A stretch of 64,000 nucleotides of DNA from Protonemura montana (lineage: Eukaryota > Arthropoda > Insecta > Plecoptera > Nemouridae): contig OX387609.1 of NCBI GenBank assembly GCA_947568835.1, forward strand, positions 14,501,708-14,565,707, in the 5' to 3' direction. The notes beneath the pieces are model-generated. The model did not search any database. It was not told where the DNA came from and worked only from the letters and a program-made list of their open reading frames with translations. Shown one piece after another: positions 1 to 12,300 of this stretch; positions within the stretch are counted from its first letter, which is position 1; each line of letters opens with the position of its first letter. The translations under genes and the position numbers were made by a program.

Positions 1-139
1 ACCCAGCTGTACACATCCATGCTTGCACCATGCCCTATACCTTGACACACATGTCCCTGGCTCCCATTGAAGATGCCAACCCAGCTGTACACATCCATGC
101 TTGCACCATGCCCTATACCTTGACACACATGTCCCTGGC
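1..139. repeat. 78-bp tandem repeat, two copies, cut by window edge
   Basis: Positions 1-61 and 79-139 are the same sequence with period 78. The array enters from the left edge and stops 14 bp inside the intron after exon 8. Total copy number is unknown. Confidence 0.9.
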
Positions 140-153
140 GTTCATAGACTCAC

Positions 154-306
154 GTTATATCTAGCCTTTGGGTGAACCACCAGGTTCCGCTGCTTGAGGG
201 ACCCCATCGACCCCTTGACCACGTCTGGCTTGTCGATTTCAGGTCCGCCGAATTCCTGCAGCTGTTGGAGCCAGCAACAAAGCATCGCTTCCATGCCCTC
301 GTCAAC
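154..306 (-). CDS. Guanylate cyclase exon 8: kinase-homology domain, partial
   Basis: 153 bp, acceptor GCGTTGCAG|GT, donor ATAAC|GTGAGT, phase 0 in and out, so it joins exon 7 in frame. Encodes 51 residues: VDEGMEAMLCCWLQQLQEFG, a linker, and KGSMGSLKQRNLVVHPKARYN. The G.S..SL segment resembles the Ser-rich loop before the first strands of the receptor-cyclase pseudokinase domain. Less conserved than exon 7; the call rests on splice sites, phase and position. Confidence 0.68.
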
Positions 307-3300
307 CTGCAACGCAGAGGCGACGGATGTTGAAGGTCTGTAACATTGCGATGGCTGGTTGTGTGAATGTGTATGATGCATTGATGATTTGAAAAAATTT
401 GATCACACTAAAATCAAAGAAAAAATATTGGCATTGCCATCGGTGTTTTTAGTGTTCCTAGACGTGGGTTTGAAATATTTATGATGTGTTCTAAGATTAT
501 GTAAATTAACTCCTAATCTTAGGTTGTAATGAAAACTAGAATGGGTCACGGTCAGTTGTGAAATTCGTCAGTCTAGGGGAAACACAGGGTTGCCCAAATA
601 GTGGCTGACATTTGTTGGAATAATTCTGTCGGCTCTTCAACTTGCAAGTCGTCGAAAATCCACCAAAATGGTGTCTTTGGGAATTTCTGTGTGAATGATG
701 GCCAGTGGGCAGTTGGGACATTGGTTGAGATGGGATTTTCTGGGCTTTTGGTCGCTCACCCTTAGCCCGTCGCTGACTGGTGGGAAGACGAAGTCTGTAG
801 GAGTCAGCAGGATCTTGTACGGTCCCTTGGACATTCGCTTCTGCATGATTTGTCTCCTGAGGAACAACAAGGACTCTTGTACCTGGAGGAAACAGTCGGT
901 AAGACTCGCTGGAAGGCTCTTAGATCATATTTAAAGCGAAGAAACGTTCTTATTCTGTCCTACTTTAGCATCGAAAATTTAAACTCACTCTAAACACATT
1001 TCACAGGGAATATTTTACATATTTTACTGCCAGGCAAAACAATGCGATGAAAGTAAGGATAAAAACACATTTTTCGAGAGAAAAAAACTTTTCTCCTCAT
1101 TAACGGGGGTAATGATCTAGGATCAAGGGTGATGATGACTCAACCAGCTAGCACATGGAGGGTGATGATGACTCAACTGGCTAGCACATGGAGGGTGATG
1201 ATGACTCAACCAGCTAGCACATGGAGGGTGATGATGACTCAACCAGCTAGCACATGGCGGGTGATGATGACTCAACCAGCTAGCACATGGAGGGTGATGA
1301 TGACTCAACTGGCTAGCACATGGAGGGTGATGATGACTCAACTGGCTAGCACATGGAGGGTGATGATGATTCAACCAGCTAGCACATGGAGGGTGATGAT
1401 GACTCAACTGGCTAGCACATGGAGGGTGATGATGACTCAACTGGCTAGCACATGGAGGGTGATGATGACTCAACTGGCTAGCACATGGAGGGTGATGATG
1501 ACTCAACCAGCTAGCACATGGAGGGTGATGATGACTCAACTGGCTAGCACATGGAGGGTGATGATGACTCAACTGGCTAGCACATGGAGGGTGATGATGA
1601 CTCAACTAGCTAGCACATGGAGGGTGATGATGACTCAACCAGCTAGCACATGGAGGGTGATGATGACTCAACCAGCTAGCACATGGAGGGTGATGATGAC
1701 TCAACTAGCTAGCACATGGAGGGTGATGATGACTCAACCAGCTAGCACATGGACGGTGATGATGACTCAACCAGCTAGCACATGGAGGGTGATGATGACT
1801 CAACCAGCTAGCACATGGAGGGTGATGATGACTCAACCAGCTAGCACATGGAGGGTGATGATGACTCAACCAGCTAGCACATGGAGGGTGATGATGACTC
1901 AACCAGCTAGCACATGGAGGGTGATGATGACTCAACCAGCTAGCACATGGAGGGTGATGATGACTCAACCAGCTAGCACATGGAGGGTGATGATGACTCA
2001 ACCAGCTAGCACATGGAGGGTGAGGATGACTCAACTGGCTAGCACATGGAGGGTGATGATGACTCAACTGGCTAGCACATGGAGGGTGATGATGATTCAA
2101 CTGGCTAGCACATGGAGGGTGATGATGACTCAACTGGCTAGCACATGGAGGGTGATGATGATGACTCACCTCGCCAGCATTCCAAGGGCGATGATGCTTC
2201 CCGCGACGACCGCCGAACAAATGACGATCGTCGCTATTTGTGCACTTTTAGTGAGCGCTTCTGAAGAATCTGTAAAAACAATTGTAGACTCGAGTCATTG
2301 GATCAAAAAACATTTCGGAGAAAAGTATATAAAAACAAAGCAGTATTTTCAGTAAACTTCAGCCAACTGGATAGTTCCTTGTGGCGCTGGACAATGTTAA
2401 GTGAATCGATTGTTGATTGGTGGAGGAGCCGAGTTTGTATTGCGGGTTGCGTTCAGGGGTTTCAAACTTGAGAGTGGTAGAACAACAGGTGTAATCAAGG
2501 CGTGGGTGGAGAGAGGGGTGGGGGGGGGGCTTCAGTCATGTGAATTTAAATTATGTAGTGACACAAAAAAAAAATTGAAAATCAACGAGACCCTTGCCAG
2601 AGTTCTTTTTGGCTCAAGAAATCTTTAGATTTCTTTTAAAGGCTAACGCTGTCGAAAGCATAGGATAAAGTCAGCGAGCCAACGTTAATGTTAAACGTTC
2701 CACTGAGCCAACGAGACCGGCAACACGTGGTAACGGTAAGTGCCACCCGATTGCGCTTGCGACCGTATTTTTTTTTAACAAATCTTTGTTTCAAAGAAAT
2801 AATGACAACTCGTAATATCGAAAAATGTTTTTAAATTATATAATTTGGCATCAATAATTAATTGAGCGTAAACCAGTCTCAAAAGCGAGAAAGAACGAAG
2901 GGAAATTGCTCAACACTCGACACGACGGTGGCTCCACCTGGCGGCGTCCTTTATTTTGTGCAGTTATCATTTAGCTGCCATTTTTCACGAAGATAGTGTA
3001 ACATTAGTGCTATGCCAGTACAATATTAGTGCATTTAATGTAAAACTGTCATGAAAGCATATCACAAAACAGCTGTCCCTTGCAACAAACTTCCCTCACC
3101 TGTCACCAGAGTATCACAGTCGTCGCCTTCGCATTCCTCCACGAACAGCTGATTGTCCCCGCGCCCTCTCCGCCTGCCCCTCGCCCACTGAGAAACAGGC
3201 CCCGCCCCCGCCACGTCAGTCACCACGAACCCTTCCCGCACTGCCCCGCCCACTTCCCGCCCCTCCACTCTCAAGACACGCCTCCACGAGGCCACAGACT

Positions 3301-6300
3301 CCGCCCCCACACAGTCAAAGAGCACGAACTTAACGCCTCCAGAGACACGAGTCTCGTTCGAGAAAGTTTGGTTTTGTTTCGATTCACCGCTGAGTGTCAT
3401 ATTTTGATTGGTTTTTATTGCGTTTAGCGCTCTTCTGAGTTGTCTGGCGACGGCGTGGGTTGGCTCGACGTCGTCCAGATCGGCTTCGGAGGCGGCGAGG
3501 ACCAGGAGGTTGTCGGCGAGGTTGAGGGTATCTGTTGGGAGGACGCCGTCGAAGAAAGTGCGCTCGAAGAGGCTAGGGGGGTACTGTACGGACGGCGATG
3601 TTGAGTTTGGCGGAGACCTGTGGAAGGAAAACGAATTTGGTGGTATTGTTTGTTGAAATTAGCTGGAAAATGGGTCTTAATATGTCTTAATAGTTTAGGT
3701 TAGGTTGAAAAAAATGCGACTTTTTTTTATGTTTGAAGAACAAACAAACTATAACTGGCGGATAATCTTTGAGGAAAATAATTTGAAAATAAGTTTCAAT
3801 TGAGACAAATAGCGTATCAGTAAAAGGTTTTATAGAAAAACCATTCTCAAGTTTGTCTTTACAAGTTTTCTTTGTCGGTTAGCCTTTAGAAAATTCCCAG
3901 AAAATCTTATTACAAGACAACGGTAGCTCACCCCGACGCTTTCCTGTCCTTAGGCAGCCGTCGCGACGCTGGCGACGCTGGCGTCGGCGCAAGGTGCAGC
4001 GCCAGTAGCGCCGTGGCAGGCAGCTGTAAAGCGGCCAACGCGCGAATCACGCTCAGCGTGACGGCAGCGCCCAGAGGAAGGCACAACACGAGCACTGGCC
4101 AACGCAAAAAAAATTAACTTGCTGTGAAATGTGATTTAAATCGCAAAACACTTGCAATGCGCGAAGCATTTTATTATTATGGAACACTATTAACCTCTCA
4201 GAAATTTCTCTCCCCGAAAATTTTCACAACCTCTTGGTTCTACTCCTTGGAGATCCGTTATTCTCATCAAATACACTAAAATCATCTCAAAAAATTGATA
4301 TTTCCATGTAGCTCAATTGGTTAGAGCTACAACAGGTGGAAAATGGGACGTGTCCCCGTTTGGGCGTACATTTTTTGAGAGGTTATCAGTGTTCCTAATA
4401 ATAAAATAAATTCAAACAATTTATTAGTTAGGAAAACATTGAATCAATTGTGGAAGATCAGCAGGAAGCTTGAATTCAGTTTTTTTTAGAGCAAAACTTA
4501 CTAATTCCGATTTTATCGTTATCTTCAACATGAGCTTCTGTTGTTTTATGCGACACAGGTTTTATTTCCTCATCTTAATGTAAAGCATTTTGTTGGGTTA
4601 TTTGTGATATTAAATGTGGAAACTATTTTGTATTTCAAAATATTGCAATGCCACAGGAAATACTTAACAGCTGTCTTCATCAACCCTGAACTAATTACTC
4701 TAGTCTGCCATTGTTTGGTGTTAAGTGTACCTGAAATATTTACATAACTGTAACTACTTTTAGAAGTCCCAATAATAAAACTAGTGTTTTTTTAATATTT
4801 AACAAAACTTCCAAATAAATACAAATACGTTGATATTGGCTTACAATTATTCATATTAGACAAAGTAATCAATATATTAAATATCAAGTTAAATCAGTAT
4901 CATGGTACCAATACTAAAAATACTATTTTAATAGAAAATAATCCTATACAAATTTAACATACGAAAATGTGGGGTGCAAAGAAGTAACGCTAACGCTACT
5001 CGTTGAACCTACCCCTAGCGGGCGTCACTTGAAGCGCTTGCAGTAGCTGGCCAGCCGAGTCGATCGAGAAAGTGACTGCGTTTACCGACATGTGATGTCT
5101 CACCATCACCCCTCGCCGCCGCAGCTGCACGTCGACAGAATGCGCTAGCATCGGCCAGAAACCGACGTCTGAAAATTGAACAAATATTTACTTGTGCGTT
5201 ATAGAACATAAATCGGAACACGCGAAGGAAAACTGACAACAAAACATGTGGGTAAAGACCATAAGGAGATAGCAAACTTTCAGATGCATAGAAATCAATA
5301 TTTACAAGTTAATGCCCTTTAAAACTCGTGTCGAAACTGCAAAAGAGCAAGACAGTAAAAGACTCCATTAAAAGCAAAAAAAGCACCAAAATATTATTTT
5401 GCATTTTTTAATAGTAATCCCACGCCTTACTAACCAGAAGTGTAACAATGCATTTTACTAGATTTTTAAAAGGCTCTATGCTTTTTCTAAAATAGGGGAA
5501 AAATGTCAAAAATTGATCTTTTAGTGGATTCCGCGACTCACGATTGTCAGATTTGATTCTAAATCGAACACAAAGACAATTTTAGTAAATGTTGGATGAC
5601 CGAACAGTTTGGCGTGTTGGAATCACCGGTCCTCATGAGATCACCAAAGTTAAGCAACACTGCGCTGGGTCAGGTATTGGATGGGTGACCACCGAACGGT
5701 TTGGCGTGTTGGAAACACCGGTCCTCGTGAGATCACTAAAGTTAAGTAACACTGCGCTGGGTCAGGTATTGAATGGGTGACCATCATACACATGACCAGT
5801 TCTGTTCGGGAGAGAAGTTGGAGGGATGAAAGTTAAGCAACACTGCGCTGAGCCAGGTGTTGAATGGGTGACCATCATACACATGACGAGTTCTGTTCGG
5901 GAGAGAGGTTGGAGGGATGAAAGTTAGTACAGCAACTTCATTCGGCTTGCTTATCAACCTCTCGACAGCATGGATTTGTGGAGGAATCGTGTTGTTCGCG
6001 TTGTACCGTCCTTCGGAAGGGACGTTTAGCCGGTGGTTCCCTTGGTGATCTTCGACAGGAGTAGGCTACGTGCTGGCACCGGGTTTCCCCTCCTCCCTTC
6101 ATAGGCTAGGTTAGGTTCATCATCATCCTCATCATCATCCACTCATTCACCGACGCCATTAGACCAGTGCCACATGGCCAGTTGTCAAAACAGTGCGTTG
6201 TTATACACCACAAATAAATAATAAATGTTGGATGCTGCGTACCGGCACCTGGTTCACTCTCGGCTGCCTGCCACGCCGGGCTAGATTGTCAACAACGTCA

Positions 6301-9300
6301 GCAACCAAAAGTAAGGGTCTTACCGAGAGCGAGCACAGCGGCGTTCTTCCACTTCATCCGTTCAACGACGGCGACAACAGCGCTGGAAAGGCTGCCCAAC
6401 GACGGCGGCAAATTGATGAACAACGGCGTTGGCGGCAGCTGCGGACAAGTCCACGTGACCAGGGGACGTGACGTCATTGCAGCTGCCAACGCTGCCGTCT
6501 CGCACAACGCTGGCTCGACGCTGGCGACCAGCGCTCTGGTCTCGGCGTTGGCCAGCGCTCGAAGCAGCGCGGACATTCGCGAGTGCAGTTCACCAACGCA
6601 CAAGTCTGAAAGTAAGAAGATGAGATGAGATGAAGTTGAATCATCGATTAAATCTTTAAGACCTCTCTACTTTCTTTCGACTCGGGTATTGGATGGGTGA
6701 CCACTAAATTGTTTTGCGTGTTGGTAACACCGGTCCTCGTGAGATCACAAAAGTTAAGCAACACTGCTCTGGGTCAGGTATTGGATGGGTGACCATCATA
6801 CACATGACCAGTTCTGTTCGGGAGAGAGGCTAGAGGGATGTAAGTTAAGCAACACTGCGCTGGGTCAGGTGTTAGATAGGTGACCATCATACACATGACC
6901 AGTTCTGTTCGGGAGAGAGGTTGGAGGGATGAAATTTAGTACAGCAACTTCACTCGCCTTGCTTATCAACCTCTCAACAGCATGGATTTGTGGAGGAATT
7001 CTGTTGTTCGCGTTGTACCGTCCTTCGGAAGGGATGTTAAGCCGGTGGTCCACTTGGTGCTCTTCGACAGGAGTAGGCGACGTGCCTGCACCGGGTTTCC
7101 CCTCCTCCCTTCTAGGCTAGGTTAGGTTCATCAACATCATCTACTCATTCACCGACGCCATAAGACCAGTGCCACATGGCCAGATGTCACAACAGTGCGT
7201 CGTTGAATACAAGAAATCATCACTTAATCCACTATCGATCTACGTTCGGCTGATTGTCAGTAAAATCACAGAGTGGCAATCATTTATAATAGCAACTTAA
7301 AGTTACAAAGTTGTATTTACTGGTCAAGACGGGCATTAATTCTGTCATCACGTTTACGTTGCAAGCAGTTAAATTGTAGCTATTATCCAATAGTAGAGCA
7401 CACCGATGAAACGCAGCACAATGATTGCTTGAGTTATTACGGCCAAGCTTTGGGGAAACCGAGCAAAGTTTGCCCCATTCTGATTCGTCCATATAAAACA
7501 CGATCACCGGAAGAAAATAAAGAAAACGGAGCATGAAATGTTAGGGTTTCAGACGCATTTCATCGCGTTAAGAAAAGTTGCAATAGTTTGCACTGGAGAC
7601 ATATATCCTAATGTTGAAACTGGTTCATTTGCCATGATGACATTTGATATGGGAATGTTCAACCGCTTCTTTTGATCACTTAGTCAAAACTAAAACCAAT
7701 GTTTAGCAAACCCATGTTTTACACTAAGCCTGTTTAGTGCTGCACAAGAACAAGGTTCATGATATTGAAGCAGGTGACCAGACTAGGCAGTGATATTGTA
7801 TTCCTGTCCCGTCAAAACCAAAAGAGGAACAAATCACTCGTTTGTACCTCAATACTACCGTTGAGTGTAGGTTATAGGTAGAGAAACAACGTCAATGTTA
7901 CAGTCTCTGCGTGAAAGATGGCCGCCAAATGACTACCTTACCGAAAAAAATGCAGAGTACCTGAACATCACGTTAAGTGGAGCCACTGTCGTATGAATTT
8001 TAATTTCGATATTTCTCGTAGGTTACTCGATTTTGAGACTTTTCATGCTTAAAAAAATCTCCATCAATGTTTACCTCAACGATTGATAAACACGTAACGA
8101 TATTAAAAAGCGAGTAACCTACGAGAAATATCGAAATTAAATTTCATACGACAGTGGCTCCACTTAACGTGATGTTCGGTAAGGTAGTCATTTGGCGGCC
8201 ATCTTTCACGCAGAGACTGTAACATTGACGTTGTTTCTCTACCTATAACCTACACTAAACGATACTACTAAACATTCGTCTTCCTTTCAAATCAGGACAG
8301 CATATTACAAAGCGGTCACCCCCAAGAAATCAACCCTCCCCGTCCTATTTGCTTGACAGAGACGTCCGACTCCACGTGGCCGACGCCGAAGTCGACGCCT
8401 GAGCAAGGGCGTCTGCCCTAACGACAGTAATTGACTTTGATACACGAACCCTGGCGTCCCGTTATTGAACCTTTCAGCACTTGTTGAGTGCCCCCAATTA
8501 AGTCGGCGCCCGTCACAGGGGTCGCCGTGGGGGTGGGGGACAAGAAGACTGACGACTTTGCCATCGCAGTGGTGTACCGTGGCAAGATCCCAGTGGCGCA
8601 GTGTATGGGAGGTCGTCAATATTTATTTGTGGTGTTTCGCGACGCACTGTTGTGACATCTGGCCATGCAGCACTGGTCTAATGGCGTCGGTGAATGAGTG
8701 GATGATGATGAGGATGATGATGAACCTAACCTAGCCTAGAAGGGAGGAGGGGGAAACCTGGTGCCGGCACGTAGCCTACTCTTGTCGAAGAGCACCAAGG
8801 GGACCACCGGCTTAACATCCCTTCCGAAGGACGGTACAACTCGAACAACAGGATTCCTCCACAAATCCATGCTGTCGAGAGGTTGATAAGCAAGGCGAGT
8901 GAAGCTGCTGTACTGACTTTCATCTCTCCAACCTCTCTCCCGAACAGAACTGGTCATGTGTATGATGGTCACCCATCTAATACCTGACCCACGCAGTGTT
9001 GCTCAACTTTCATCCCTCTAACCTCTCTCCTGAACAGAACTGGTCATGTGTTTGATGGTCACCCATCCAATACCTGACCCAGCGCAGTGTTGCCTAACTT
9101 CGGTGATCTCACGAGGACCGGTGTTTCCAACACGCCAAACCGTTCGGTGGATCGTCAATACTGGAGACGCTTGTATGCGCGCGCAATGTATTTAGACATG
9201 TTTCCAAAGCGCATCCAACGTCAAATTGTAGTTACTCGAGATTGACAGGTTGTGACGTGGTATAGCGTCACTAGAATCAGAGTGACTGTGAGTATTCACA

Positions 9301-12300
9301 GCCTCTTGGTTCTACTCCTTAGAGATCCGTCATTCTCATCAAATACACTGAAATCCTCTCAAAAATTATCTGTCTAAGTAGCTCAATTGGTTAGAGCAAC
9401 ACCCGGGACAGGTGGAGTTCGAGGTTCGAGTCCCCGATTGGGCATCAATATTTTAAAGGTAATTAGGTTTCCTGATAATAATAAACGTGATCTCTGTCAT
9501 GTCCTATTTCTCTCTCCCACCAACTCCCAGATTATCGTGGCCATGTGACATGACTTTAGTGCTAACACAGATCGGGATCGATCGGGAATACCCGGCAGAC
9601 TTCGGCCAGCACAGATTACCGAGCGGAGAGCGGCACTGCTTAGCGCTCACTGATGCAAGGCCGGCAAAGCCTCTCGGATCAAAGCTATGTTGACGTCACA
9701 AGGCTCAAAGGGTGGATGGATAGTGAGAGGAAATGGAGTTTGGAAGTAAATTTGAAAGGAAAAGTTGAAAAAATCTGACTTTCATGAACATTTTGTAAAA
9801 AGGGAGAAAGTAAACTGACTTTTTTGGCTGCAGTTCAAACGTCCCCCGTGAAAATAGCTGGGTCAGATATTGGATGGGTGACCACCGAACGGTTTGGCGT
9901 GTTGGAAACACCGGTCCTCGTTAGATCACCGAAGTTAAGCAACACTGCGCTGAGTCAGGTATTGGATGGGTGACCACCGAACGGTTTGGCGTGTAAGACT
10001 GGCGTGTTCTTCACTAAAACAAAACGAGTTACATTCCTTGTATTGAATTGAAGCGTTCACTACGCTGAATTCCGAAACAAAATTTCGAGTTCGGTCGACC
10101 ACGCAACATACGTGATACGTGATCCACGATTTCAACAAAGCTTTGAAACCCCGAAGCTAGACTTTTCACAACGCGCTCCACAACAGACTGTCAAACGTTG
10201 GAAAACTCGGAAAACTCGGGAAAATTCGATTGACGAGAGCGACGTTCACATTGTGCTCGCTCACTGCACATCGAAGCTTAAAATCTCCGCTTTCCTGGGC
10301 ACTTTTCTCTCGAGAGACAGACTTTTCCGTCGCTTGCCGCGTCTCAATTTCTCAAAGTGGATGACGTCATGTAAATCGAGAGAAAAGCGTTGGCGCGTTG
10401 GCCAGTGACGTGAAACAACAGGTTGCAACGCAGAAGAATTGTCTCAAGTCTGGCAGGGAGCCGAGGATTAACCCGGTGCCGGCATGCAACCTGCTCCTGT
10501 CCAACAGCACCAAGGACCAGCCACCGCTTAGTCTTGTCTCTTTGACACACTGTGTTGGCTGCTCCTGTCCAACAGCACCAAGGACCGGCCACCGCTTAGT
10601 CTTGTCACTTTGACACACTGTGTTGGCTGCTCCTGTCCAACAGCACCAAGGACCGGCCACCGCTTAGCCTTGTCACTTTGACACACTGTGTTGGCTGCTT
10701 CTGTCCAACAGCACCAAGAACCGGCCACCGCTTAGCCTTGTCACTTTGACACACTGTGTTGGCTGCTCCTATCCAACAGCACCAAGAACCGGCCACCGCT
10801 TAGCCTTGTCACTTTGACACACTGTGTTGGCTGCTCCTGTCCAACAGCACCAAGGTTCAGCCACCGCTTAGCCTTGTCACTTTGACACACTGTGTTGGCT
10901 GCTCCTGTCCAACAGCACCAAGGACCAGCCACCGCTTAGCCTTGTCACTTTGACACACTGTGTTGGCTGCTCCTGTCCAACAGCACCAAGGACCGGCCAC
11001 CGCTTAGCCTTGTCGCTTTGACACACTGTGTTGGATGCTCCTGTCCAACAGCACCAAGGACCGGCCACCGCTTAGCCTTGTCACTTTGACACACTGTGTT
11101 GGCTGCTCCTGTCCAACAGCACCAAGGACCGGCCACCGCTTAGCCTTGTCGCTTTGACACACTGTGTTGGCTGCTCCTGTCCAACAGCACCAAGGACCAG
11201 CCACCGCTTAGCCTTGTCACTTTGACACACTGTGTTGGCTGCTCCTGTCCAACAGCACCAAGGACCGGCCACCGCTTAGCCTTGTCGCTTTGACACACTG
11301 TGTTGGCTGCTCCTGTCCAACAGCACCGAGGACCGGCCACCGCTTAGCCTTGTCACTTTGACACACTGTGTTGGCTGCTCCTGTTCAACAGCACCAAGGA
11401 CCGGCCACCGCTTAGCCTTGTCCCTTTGACACACTGTGTTGGCTGCTCCTGTCCAACAGCACCAAGGCCCGGTTACCGCTTAGCCTTGTCACTTTGGCAC
11501 GCTGTGTTGGCTGCTCCTGTCCAACAGCACCAAGGACTGGCCACCGCTTAGCCTTGTCACTTTGACACACTGTGTTGGCTGCTCCTGTCCAACAGCACCA
11601 AGGACCGGCCACCGCTTAGCCTTGTCACTTTGACACACTGTGTTGGCTGCTCCTGTCCAACAGCACCAAGGACCGGCCACCGCTTAGCCTTGTCTCTTTG
11701 ACACACTGTGTTGGCTGCTCCTGTCCAACAGCACCAAGGACCGGCCACCGCTTAGCCTTGTCTCTTTGACACACTGTGGTTTTCTTCTTGGTGGCTGTAA
11801 GTGAATGGCAGGCTTATGATGAAGCTAACCCGGCCTGGCAGGGAGCTAACGGTGAATCCGGCATCTTTTTCCTGCTCTTAGGTAGTTCAAAGTTCAAATC
11901 GAGGACATCTATTTCGAAAAGCACGATGTTATATTTCCGAAAGTTTTAGTTTTAATTTTGAATAATGAGTCACTTCGCACCCAGATAGCGTACTCGTGGC
12001 CGGCTTCAGTTTTACCAACTTTGCTCGCTGATGAAACTGATTAAAACTGACTTAGCCAGCTAATTACTTAAACTTAGGTCCTCGGAGAACCAAAGGGCAA
12101 GCGACTAAAAACACTCTCATGCCCGGAACCGGGTAGTGCGCAAAAATATCCCTTAAGTACGTGAAAATCGAGTGATTTCGTATGCACAAAAAGAAAGGAT
12201 TACTTGGGTGAATGTCAAAGGGCGGCTGGAACAAAGGGGTGCGACGAAGATCCAAAGTGGTGGTAGTTCGGCGCGAAGAGAGAGAAGCGACGCTGTGAAA

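Noticed and set aside
1129-2355. A 408-codon plus-strand ORF of MMTQPASTWRV repeats, and His-rich minus ORFs
   Set aside because: These follow the 33-bp intronic minisatellite (33 is a multiple of three) and run antisense through exon 6 of the cyclase gene.
8722-8736. Arthropod telomere repeat TTAGG (AACCTAACCTAG in SINE bodies)
   Set aside because: Only about two units, at a fixed place inside each SINE body, so part of the SINE consensus and not an interstitial telomere.
9487-9693. A 68-codon ORF just after a SINE
   Set aside because: Starts inside the SINE tail, no domain, length expected by chance.
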